The notes under the pieces are model-generated. The model made no database searches. It was not told the DNA's origin and saw only the letters and a list, made by a program, of their open reading frames with translations. Below, one piece after another: positions 43,975 through 54,273 of a stretch of 64,000 nucleotides of DNA. The stretch's first letter is position 1. Each line of letters opens with the position of its first letter. Position numbers and translations under genes: made by a program. The DNA is from Agapanthus africanus (lineage: Eukaryota; Streptophyta; Magnoliopsida; Asparagales; Amaryllidaceae), in the NCBI GenBank assembly GCA_030015575.1, contig JASDDO010000016.1, positions 459,620,141-459,684,140 of the forward strand. Reading direction: 5' to 3'.

Positions 43975-45156
43975 CTGCGTGAAAAAGGACAAAAGTCAAC
44001 TGTCAATGAGATAATTAATTTAAATTCTGACACTTGGTACCTTAGAATTTATACCGCACTGCAATGCAGTAGAAAGGGACAAAAGGGGGCCCACAAAATC
44101 TAGATGACAATTATCATTAACAAAACAGCCTCATCATTTGATGAGGCTGTCATTAAGTGAGGAAATCCTCAAAAGAAATTCTCATTAAATAAGAGATCTC
44201 TCGGGCAGAGGAGTAAATCTCCCTTTGAGAGCAGTGCTCTGTGACAGAGTGACACTTGTCAAACTCTGATCATGAAGGAATAAAAATTCCTCAAGAGCCT
44301 GGCTCTGTAAAGATGATGGAAAAACCCATCAGAAAAATTGAAATCAATTTTTTATATATGAATTAAAATTCTAAGATCTTCAAGATCCATGAACGAACTC
44401 TTAAGAGTTCTTTACGATTAGAAGAGAGCAAAAGCTCTGTTAATGAAACCCTAAAAGGGTTTCCTTGGTCTAACGCTATAGGCTTTCGCGCTGCATTGTA
44501 CTTGTCGTTGCTTGTTCGCAACGGCTTTCGCGCTAGCGCGCTCATCCCTTGCTTGCTGCAAAAGTGAGACAAAACATGAGCTTAAGGCACGAAGTCGCTC
44601 ACCATATGGGAGAGGAAAATAACCTATAAGTCTGGAATAAAAGGGGTCTTGTCTGGTGAATAAGAAAAGTGCCGTGGTTCACGTGGCGTTCCCGATCATA
44701 GAGAATGCGAGTGCCCTCTCGTGTTGTTCGGTCTCGTAATCGTTGTTTTGAGTTAGACCACGTTCAGTGTCATAATACTAGCTTAGGCTAGTTTTGAGTT
44801 CAAACCCCAATCCCTCTCCCTATAGGTCGAGCAAGTGTTTACTACCTATCGGTCGAGCAAGTTCACACTATGAAGAGCAAGGCTCTGTTAATGGTTAAAA
44901 CCCTATATTATTAAAAGATTTAATCTTTACCAAAAATTTGACAAAGTTTTTGTCCTTAAGAAAATTCTTAAGATGGAGAGCTATGCTTTGTGAGAGAATA
45001 AAAATTCTCAGAAAATAAGGAAGAAGATGAACAGAATCATCTAAAGGACCAAAGGTCTTATTTATAGGCATTGAAATGCCTTTTCAACTTCTGAGTTGAT
45101 CCAAGGGCGCAGATGCTGCCACCGCTGCACACACATGTGGGCTACGTGAGCGCAAC
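43975..45156 (-). promoter_or_regulatory. Promoter and 5' intron region of the antisense PMD gene
   Basis: A TATA box lies at 45066-45059. Between it and the acceptor at 43975 are dense hairpins: CAGCCTCATCATTTGATGAG (start of an 11-bp-arm palindrome near 44129), GAACTCTTAAGAGTTC (44395-44410), GAAACCCTAAAAGGGTTTC (44445-44463) and CTTAAGAAAATTCTTAAG (44956-44973). 44560-44870 is hairpin-poor and unrecognised. The equivalent region in Tat-like element A (19512-20253) also has hairpins, but of different sequence. Confidence 0.6.
45059..45066 (-). promoter_or_regulatory. TATA box of the antisense PMD gene in Tat-like element B
   Basis: TATAAATA on the minus strand lies about 95 bp inside the polypurine tract and about 1.1 kb upstream of the ATG. 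Flanking sequence is conserved with 19504-19511 of Tat-like element A, which argues for a real promoter of the gene. Confidence 0.62.
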
Positions 45157-45169
45157 GGTGGGGGGCATT
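45157..45169 (+). other. Polypurine tract of Tat-like element B
   Basis: GGTGGGGGGCATT directly precedes the 3' LTR start TGTTTCACCC. Its reverse counterpart in Tat-like element A is at 19401-19413. Confidence 0.8.
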
Positions 45170-47766
45170 TGTTTCACCCAATCAGAGCAAAGCTCTGTTT
45201 GAAATTCAAATTTCAAAATTGAAGCAATGCTTCAAATGCAGCGCCAAGTGCGCTGCGCCCTAGGCAGCGCACCATGTGTGCGCTAGCGCTAGGCGCGCTG
45301 CGCTCCGAGCAGCGCGCCACGTGTCAAACACGGGTGCGCTGCGCTGCGCTCCGAGCAGCGCACCACGTGTCAAACACGGGTGCGCTAGCGCAATGTGCGC
45401 TACGCTCCGAGCAGCGCACCACGTGCAAAACACGGGTGCGCTAGCGCTGGAATTAAAAAACTCCCCACCGTTAGATCAAAAGATCTAATAATAATGATAA
45501 ATTATTAATTAATCAGAATTAAATTCTGTTATGGAAAGATTTTTCAATCTTGTTAAAAACAAGAAGATTGCCTTCTGTAAAACAGAAGCCCTAGAATCAA
45601 AGTCCAACGGTGGGAAACATCCCCAAATCAATCAAAAAAAGATCTCTTTAACTGATTCAACAAATCAGCTTGCCCTATATAAAGGCCCCAAGACATCAAG
45701 TCTTAAAGAAAAAAAAACCCATAAACTTTGAAAAAACTCAAAGATAAAGAGCAAGCTCTTACAAGAAAATATTTCTTCAAGGTAAGGATGAAGGATGATG
45801 AACACAGAGATGAAATCATCTCATGATTAAGAAAAAAGAATTCTTTTCTTTAAATGGATCATAGATCTACAAGACAAAAAGTCTTTCACAAGGAGATCAA
45901 AAGATCTCACCATAAATAAAAGAAGAAGAACATAATTTTTCTCACAGATCATGGATCTATAAAGGCAAAGCCTTTTCATCAACATAAGAGATTGGAAATC
46001 TCTCCTGCAAAATAAGAACTGTTGTTCTTAGATCTTAAGACAAAGTCTCTTTTAAATGAACAAAAATTTGTTCCCAGATCATAAAATTGACCATATGCGC
46101 TTTGCGCTCTTGAAATGCGCCTTGCGCTCTCGAACTGCGCTTCTGCGCTCTCTGGACTGGCGCTCAGCGCCAAATGCACCACGTGTCAACCACGTATGCG
46201 CCAATTGACAACTTGCACTTCGCACTTCTGAAATAGCTCACTGCGCTCATGGGCTGGCGCTCAGCGCCAAGCGCACGACGTGTCACTCATGTGTGCGCCA
46301 CTAAACTGAAAGCGCAACACGCTCATGGACTAGCGCTCATAAATTGGCATCATGCGCTCATCATCTGGCGCCTAGCACTGAGCGTGACATGTGTCCCTTA
46401 CATGTGCGCCATACGGCGGAATGCACTGCGCTCTTTGACTGGCGCAAAGAGCCTAACGCGCCACGTGTTGCGCTAACAGAACGTAAATCGTTCTTTAATA
46501 AGCCCAGAGCTCTAATGAATGCTTAGCATTCAATAAAGGACAAAATATTGTCAGAATGCAAATCAATACTTAGCATTATTAAAAGGTCTAAGCCCAAATA
46601 AAGGCTCAACAGCCCAAAATAAAATGTTAAACATTTATTAGATTTAGCCCAAGATTGGCCATAAGTCCTCAACTCATATTAATTGAGCCCATCCGTTCAT
46701 GAATATTTCAACAACCTTAGTCCCAAATTAGACTACAGATCTTTCAACCAACTCACACCAGTTCGAGGGTACATCTCTTTACCCCTCTAATATTTGTCGT
46801 TGTAATCCTTCAAGGTCTTCAGAGAGGTGACGGGTCCCGACAACCAAACATTCTACGGACTGTGGGGTCCTTTTAAACTCACGGACTATGATGTCCTTAA
46901 CCTTGACTGTGAGGTCTTTAAACTCGCGGACTATGACGTCCTTAACCTTGACTGTGAGGTCTTTAAACTCACGGACTATGACGTCCTTAACCTTGACTGT
47001 GGGGTCTTTAAACTCACGGACTATGACGTCCTTAACCTTGACTGTGGGGTCTTTAAACTCATGAACTACGATGTCCTTAACCTTGACTATTGGGTCTTTA
47101 AACTCACGGACTAAGATGTCCTTAACCATGGACCGTAATGTCCCTAAACTAATGGACCGTAATGTCCCTAAACTAATCGACCGCAATGTCCCTAAACTAA
47201 ACAATAGAGCCCAATTGCTCTCTTGTTGGATCTAAACGATCCTATTAAGTTGATCTTAGTCTAAAAATTAGACTAACGTATCCTTAATAAACGTTTAAGT
47301 TGATTTTAGTCTCAAATGAGGCTAACGTATCCTTAAACCCAATCCCCAAACCCAAATCTAAGAAGATACGGATTTAGACTAATCCACGCCCTACGGGCGA
47401 CAACATACATTAGTCTCCGTATACAATCCACGGGCAATCAAAAAAAAAACCAAAACAAACACCCACGACACGAAGTGACCATCTGGAGAAGAAGAAAGTG
47501 ATTACCGTGATGCGGTAGCGTAATTAACTGCAAGGGCTTGCGCCTGCAGGAAAGAGCCTTCCCAAAATCAAAAACCCCTCAAATGAGGGGGAATCTGACG
47601 AAGTCTGCTACATCGGTCGCATCCGTTTAAACCTTCGATATATGGTGTCATAAATCAACTTGGAATCTTCGGAGAGGTGGAAGGATAGCACCAATTAGCA
47701 TCTACCCCGAAATTCAGGCAAGACGGACCCACGCGGTCGCGTCTCTGCGTCTTTCGGCGGGGAACA
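45170..47766 (+). mobile_element. 3' LTR of Tat-like element B (2597 bp)
   Basis: It is colinear with the 5' LTR. It differs by scattered substitutions and small indels and by about four fewer 45-bp units. The divergence from the 5' LTR is clearly higher than between the Athila-like LTRs, so this insertion is older. It ends GGGGAACA, followed by the target copy ATACT. Confidence 0.9.
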
Positions 47767-49111
47767 ATACTGATATTCGAACGGATCCAAATATCCTTCT
47801 TTATGTAAATTCATCAACCTTGTTTCATTGATGTGACCCAAGTCTACAATACCATAAGAAAGCCTTATTTAATTCTTGAGACTTTCTTTTAAGTGTGTTC
47901 TGGACATTAAAAACATGAGCTTGATTTAACACGTATATACCGTCCTCTAGTATACCTGACCCAATCAAACTTTGATTAAGGTGGATGTTGACCATATCGC
48001 TTACAAATGTAAAATCATATCCTTCTTTAGAAAGTAAAGATACAGATATGATATTACAAGCTAGATTAGGTACACACAAATAGTTACGTAAAATCAATAT
48101 CTACCCACTTTTCAATCCTAAATGATATTCCCCTACGGATACAGCGTCCACGCTCATTCCGTTAGCAACCCTGAGAGTCATATCACCTGTCTTGATAACT
48201 CTACGGTTTCTCAAAGTCTGTAATGAATTATAGAAATGAGATCCTGATCCGGTATCTAGTACCCAGGAAGTAGAGTTAATTGACATACAGTTTTCAATCA
48301 CAAACACACCCGAAGCCGAAGCCACAACGTGCTTCGGATCCTGGATTCTGGCTTTCCAAGCCCTTCATTCCTTCTGCCAATGCCCTTTCTCGTGACAATA
48401 AGAACATCCCTCCTTCCCTACTGTTAGCCCCGAAACTTTTGCCCTGCCCTATCCTTCTACCTTACTGACACCGTCTATCGGCTTGGTGGAGGCCTTCTTC
48501 TTCTCTCCCTTGGCTTTCGCCTTGGATCTAGAAGAGGAAGATTCCCCAATAAGCAGAGCGGGTGTCTCCCTAGTTTCCTTCAGGGTGTAAGTAGAAGGTA
48601 GGAACTGTAGAATCAAGATAGTACATAACCCGTTCTCCAACGTGGTCTCTAGGTCTGTGAGCTCTTCAATATAGCTGATCATTGTAAGGACGTGGGCCCC
48701 TATAGATGACCCGATAGCCAACCTCGCTTGAAGCAATCCCTTCGAGGTCTCATATCTTGTGATACGAGATTGCTCTCCATATAAATATTTGTTATGGAAG
48801 AAGATAGAAGCTAAGTCCATCTTCTCGTGTTGCGTATGGTTTTCACTATCCATTGAGGCCAACATGAGACACTTAGCATTCGCACTATCTTTTTCCCTTG
48901 TCTTATGGATATCAACATCCGTGACGGTGGAAAATGGGACGGCAGGGGCTTTAGTAGTAAGGAGGTGGCCCGGCTTGTCATAGGTAATGAACATCTGGAC
49001 AAACCTTTTCCAATCAATATAGTTTGGCTCAGTCAATTTATTATCTAGCTGTAACCTAAGTTTGGTCACCTGGTCGCTGCAATTATGAGAGAGAAAGAGA
49101 ACACTTAGCAT
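47767..49111 (-). pseudogene. Copia gag, protease and pre-integrase (first part, decayed)
   Basis: The gag (49111-48449) has YIDWKRFVQMF near the start and a Ser/Lys-rich end. The zinc knuckle near 48395-48360 reads CSYCHEKGHW, but the last Cys is lost next to a stop. The protease (48325-48101) has WVLDTGSGSHF with the DTG active site. The pre-integrase part (48097-47825) has NYLCVPNL and WYCRLG, followed by a frameshift. One frame covers gag to pre-integrase with stops near 48447, 48359 and 48099. The coding sequence is cut at 47767 by Tat-like element B and resumes at 25054. Confidence 0.87.
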
Positions 49112-51081
49112 GATACTCTTGCAAGTTTAGATTGGTTATTAGTTTATCTAAACAGGATGGATCTCACTGTATCTCGAATCCTTCCTCAAACCATAAAAGA
49201 AGAATTAGTCAGGATTAATCTCACTCTTACAATACTTGCTTAACCTTCCAGCCAGGCTGGTGTTGGTACTTCGAGGGAGGTTTTCCAACGCTTTTGCGAA
49301 GTTCCTTAATTATATAACCTCTTTTCCCTGGAAGCGTAGCCCCGCTAACACCGTTCTAGACACCTACCCGGTTTATAGCATTGATTGTTTTAGTGGAAAA
49401 AATCTCCCGAGGAGTAGCGGATACTCACAGTAGGATCGGAATCCAAATATCATTATATCATAAACTTGAAGAAATCCTACCAAAATTATCACTCCAAATG
49501 GTATGCAACACTAACAAATTTCAGTTTCTTTAGAAACTCCCAATGTGGATTTTTGCCCCAAGCTCTTATGACCTTGACGAAGGCCAACATATCATAAGTC
49601 GTAAGTCAAGTTCTACCCGTCATTGTCCTGGTTAATTTGAACTCACCCGTATATACCCTTGACGAAGGCCAAAATAGTAGCACGACTGTCCCAAAACAAC
49701 GCATCTATCTATCTACAGATGAATATTCAGCAGTTACCAATCACTATACCTTGGCGAAGGTCAAAATACATAGCTTGAATACTACTGAATACCCAACTGA
49801 AATGATGGAGGGCTACGAATGGTTTTGGTGAAACCGTGAATGTAATGAACTTGATTTAATTGAAGGAACCGTGATATCTTTTCAAGGAGTGGTTTAGGCT
49901 CCGCATTTAAAAGTTTGCTTTTTAAAAAAAACGAGTGGTTTTTGAAATTGTTCCAACGATTCGACTTTGGTTTGTTTGCTTTGAATTAATCATATAATGC
50001 AGTCCCATCATTTACATCTACTATTGCAGAAAGAAATGAAAATACTACATACGCTTATGCCATCCGCATTCGCCACTGAACCCCGTCTAACACCATTAGG
50101 TTACTTAACTAACGCCAGAGCGGGGGCTGGACTAGCGCGGGTGCAAAACATAAGCAACGTCTACTATATAGCATATATATAATATCCATTCGTCTCACGC
50201 AATAATAGGCATTCCAGATCACGGATGAACATATTAGATATACTAAGAATTCCGCGTTTCGTTTAAGCCTGTAACGAAAGACGGATTCCACGGTCGTGAT
50301 GAATAGCCAAACCCCACCCTAGACCCCTACGGGTGCGGCAAACAACCCGCCAAATTCCCGAAGTGAAGCAGCCTCCCTCAGTAAAATGAGTAGGCCAGAA
50401 CCCGGTAGTTTGTCCACCCCACCTTGGGTCTATCCTAAGAGCATAAAACAGTAAAAGAAATAATACAACGGCGGCTACAACCTTAACCCGGATGTGCCCC
50501 GCAAATAATATTACATCACTTTACAATTACATCGAATGAACGAAAGAAAACTCTCTTCTCACATCCCTGGCTATTCATCATCGACGATCCAATATTCCAT
50601 ATCCACAAACCAACATCACAGATATGTGCAACCCCTAACTAACCGATATATAGCAATTAGCAGAAGTTTACGAACACATATAACAACTGAAACATGTTAA
50701 ACGACGATAAAACTGCGACTTCGAAATACTCCATATTGCCATAACAGAAAGACAACAGTATATGCAAACTTGGCAAAATCAAACACCACCTGAAATCCTA
50801 AATCCAAGTGATCAGAACACCAAACGAAACATGATACAAGATTCCTTCATGGGCCGGCCAGGCCGGGAAAAATGTCTATTTGGCCGGCCACATTGAGGAA
50901 TTCTTGGCTCGTTTTTCTATACTGTTCATATAACAACTAAAGGAGCACTCTGCAATTGTTTTAAAAAAAATTAGAGCCTCCGAAAAATTTGACAGAAACT
51001 TGAATTTTGATTTCGATGTTTCGGAATTATTTCGGTTTCGTAGTTTTACACATTGTCTAAACTGTTAGTTAAGGTTTAGTA
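49112..51081 (-). other. Untranslated leader of copia element
   Basis: About 2 kb lie between primer site and gag, a length fitting the BARE/Angela group. It contains only short ORFs. A segment at about 49368 down to 49272 matches the Athila-like leader at 5310-5397 in the same sense. Two GGCCGGCC palindromes lie near 50851 and 50882. Three evenly spaced CCTTG(A/G)CGAAGG segments (near 49571, 49658 and 49749) are a short local repeat. Confidence 0.65.
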
Positions 51082-51094
51082 GTCTCTGATACCA
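51082..51094 (-). other. Primer-binding site of copia element, tRNA-iMet
   Basis: TGGTATCAGAGAC on the minus strand starts one base after the 5' LTR end (51096). It closely matches the initiator methionine tRNA 3' end complement. Confidence 0.88.
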
Positions 51095-51095
51095 C

Positions 51096-52250
51096 TGTAA
51101 ATCGATGTCGCGCACCCCGCGGGTTCGCAGGGAGGCGGAATACGCAAAAAACGATTTTTACGGGCTTCGCAACACCGACTTAAACTCCAGGATCGATACT
51201 AAACCCTAACTACCAAAACTGTATGAGGTTAACTACTCGGAAAGAATGTTATACCTCACAGTATCATGTCCTTCGAGTCTTCTTGTTGTCCTCATCATCA
51301 TCATAGACTCCTTGGATCGTACACGGATCGGGCCTTCTCGTCGGTCCTCTCAAGTAAAAGACGATCCACCCAAGAGTCTAAAGTCCGAGCTCCAGCCTCA
51401 AATCCGAGGTAACTAAGGCACCTAGTTCACTAAACTAGATGTCCTAGATGATGTAGAGAGTGAAGATGGATTAGTTTGTCTCTAAATACCCTAGGTTTCT
51501 CAACACATAAGACATGTAGGGTTAGAGGAAGAAGAAAGGGAGCTTGAGGAAGTGAGAGTGTAAGATAAGATTAGAATGAAGATGGCTCTCTCTTGTTGAC
51601 TTATAAAGCATACCAATAATTCATAAGCATAAATATCTAGCATGTTTGCAAAATATCTAGCATGCTTCCATGAGTCACCTAGTGAGTCATGCCATGAGTC
51701 ACCAAGTAGCCATGCCTCATTTAATGAAAACATACACCTCATTTCCTCCACCTCATTAATCTTTTAATTAAAAGATGAAAACCCAAATAAGGTGTCTTCT
51801 TCTAGAAGCAATCTTGAGTAAATTATAAAAATGCCCTTCATCCGTATATACATACCCGTATCTGTATTCTGAAAAATACGAATACAAATAGACGAAAATA
51901 ATTCATCAATATAATATTAGGATCCGGCTCAAACCAAAGCCCACTAGTATTATCTGTCTGAATCATTATCCGTGTTCAAGTACACGTACGTGATCAAACC
52001 CTGTCGTAAAACCATATGACCTCTACATCTTTTGCCCGATGCAGGGAAACCCTTTGTGTGGGACTCTAAAGACTCGACACTATGCTGGCAGTGGGTTTAA
52101 CTACAAGCACGTTAGTGGTACTAGCTACACGTAACGGCTATCTAGGTATCTGTCGATAAGAAAGCCGATGAGCAAACTCATCCGAACTCCTACTGAGCTT
52201 ATCTGTGACAATCTCCGTACAGTCCGGTCTATTCATCTAAGAGTATCGCC
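51096..52250 (-). mobile_element. 5' LTR of copia element, truncated
   Basis: It aligns with 20513-21650 of the 3' LTR, then stops at TATCGC, where sequence of a Tekay-like internal region begins. About 870 bp, including the LTR start, are missing, so the copia has no complete 5' end here. Confidence 0.85.
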
Positions 52251-54260
52251 CCCAGACTTTTGAATGCTACTGCAGCATGAAGTTATACTCAGGAAGGTAA
52301 TAGAAGATCGCTAGTCACCCTTGGATAAGACTGGGACATGTTGTTCGTTTAGATACTCCGATGCGAGAACATTAGATCGATAAGCTTCAGTTAAAAGGTA
52401 ACCTCACACAGACGTGCTGTGAGTTGATCGAGAAAGGACGCGCGAAGGCGCATTACTCCGTTGACTTGGACGAGTTTCCGAGGACGTAATTGGCCAGATG
52501 CCTTCTACAGGATATTAGAGAAGCCGAGTTCGTAGCTTCAAAAGGGACTCCAGATACGACTACAGTCAATTGGAGCGCAGTCCACATAGCTACGACGAGA
52601 TGATTCAGAATTGGTCCTTATTGAAGGAAAGCGGCGTAAGAAGTTGTGCGAGCTTTTCAAGGGTTGGCGTTCCACTCCGTTAATGCCAGAGATTGGATAC
52701 GCACGCAGAGGCATTGTATACGGACGAAATCCCAGAGACAGGTCATGATAAGAATGCAGTTGTTCCGGAACAAGAAACGGATTAAGTGAAGAGTGCTAAC
52801 TTTCGGGCAGTCCGGCAGAGATGGTATTGGAAAGAGACCCTGAAAGGATCCTTCTGGAACACTACGCGGTAAGACTTGGACCCAGGATTGGTTGTATCAC
52901 ACCTACTCATTGGGCCAAAGGCTGCCATCGCTGACGTGATACGTTACGAGTGACCATGTTAATTGGTCAAGAGATCTTCAGAGAAGCGCCAAAACGGGAC
53001 TGTTTCAGTCAGTACCCCGAATCGGGCTGTCAAGCCAAGAGGGCATATAACTGGTAATCCACAGAGAGAGATGAGAACCTAAGGGCAGAAGGCGCCAGAC
53101 CATGAATAGGAGGCAAGTAGATACTTGCTCTGTCGGCCTTGGAGGCACCGGCACGTTTCGACATTGAAAGAGGGGAACATCGGCGACAATTATTTCTGAT
53201 TTGTGACTTGGTGATTCGGATATCACATTTTCATCGTCTTGATTATGAAATTTTGACGATTTGTTGCATGATTGATATTTCTTATGTGCACCACAGTTGC
53301 ACTTGATCGTGCCTTATGTATCAGTTGTGTTGATTTCATTTTGTGCATATCTATTGCACTTGATTTTGATTTCTTACACGCCAATATACTTGAATTGATT
53401 TCGTGCATATAGTGTGCACATGATTTTGGACTCATGCATTCAGTATGGCTTATGTGCACTTTCAGTACTTTGATATGATTTTTTGCACGTAGATGCACCC
53501 GTTTACGAGTTTATATACCTCGGTATACCTGATTTGAATTGATGTATGTTGTATACCCTCGATTTCGATTGTGATATTCGGTATTTGTTTTCGTGCACCT
53601 TGTGCACTAGATTTGGATTCTTGTGCACATTTGGCGCACCAAATGTGATTTTGTGCACACCAGATACACTAAATCGAGATTTTTCGTGCTTATTAGATGC
53701 ACCTGATATTGTTATCATGCACACCCGTTGCACTGGACAGATGTTTTCGTGCACACCCATTGCACTTGGTTTTGTTTTGTGCGCTTTCGTGGAACCTGTA
53801 TTTGGTTTTGATTTCCGTGCGCACCAGACGCGTGTAGCATTGTATACTCTGTTTCGAGATTGATTTCCTCTCGAGCACTATGTTTCTCATGATACATACT
53901 TCGGTTTAGTAACCGAACAAGACTGGTCTGAGGACAATGCCTGAGTATTTTGCACGCATTTCTATTTGGATATTTTGACGATTTTACAACGATGCGTACT
54001 ATATACATGTTATCGTTTTGAGTATATCATGTTGGTTTTCATATTGGATTTTGACATTTGTATTTTCGCCATACTCCTAGGATGGCGTGACGCTTGATGG
54101 AGTTTTGACTCTGAGTTTTGCCCTCGTTTTCATGCACATGCATTGCGCTATGATATGTTTTAAATATTCGTGATTTCGAAGCCCCGACGACTTGATTGTC
54201 TTACTGAAATGTTTTAGTATTTGGGGGGGTTAAATTTAAATTCGGGGACCGAATTTATTT
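52251..54260 (+). pseudogene. Decayed internal region of second Tekay-like copy
   Basis: Short blocks match 10970-14048, including the gag-like region near 52470 (DEFPRT, now with a stop) and the GTGCA/TGCAC repeat region (53275-53830). No intact frame exists; the ORFs over the repeat region are its shadows. Confidence 0.55.
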
Positions 54261-54273
54261 AAGTGGGGAAGAT
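54261..54273 (+). other. Polypurine tract of second Tekay-like copy
   Basis: AAGTGGGGAAGAT directly precedes TGTAACATTTC, as at 14049-14061. Confidence 0.8.

Larger units (their letters stand above)
25055..47766 (+). mobile_element. Tat-like Ty3/gypsy element B (22.7 kb) with antisense PMD gene, no pol
   Basis: LTRs are at 25055-27834 and 45170-47766, the primer site at 27840 and the polypurine tract at 45157. The internal order is decayed gag, stem-loop array, 179-bp repeats, second stem-loop array and a multi-exon gene on the opposite strand. Long size, 3' tandem repeats and an antisense extra ORF are known traits of the Tat/Ogre group. I see no protease, RT, RNase H or integrase, so it is non-autonomous. 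Its flanks AGACT (25050-25054) and ATACT (47767-47771) are a target duplication with one mismatch. Removing the element rejoins the copia frame across the site. Confidence 0.87.
20513..52250 (-). mobile_element. Angela-like Ty1/copia element, split by nested Tat-like element B
   Basis: The copia parts are 20513-25054 and 47767-52250, on the minus strand. From high to low coordinates they are: truncated 5' LTR, tRNA-iMet primer site, about 2 kb leader, gag, protease and pre-integrase; then, after the 22.7 kb insertion, integrase, reverse transcriptase, RNase H, polypurine tract and 3' LTR. The LTR start TGTTGGTGATATATGCCCTA and the long leader resemble the BARE/Angela lineage. Frame-breaking stops are scattered through the polyprotein. 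It inserted into the antisense PMD exon of Tat-like element A. The flanking AACTG (20508-20512) is the likely target site, but the other flank is lost at the 52250 junction. Confidence 0.85.
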
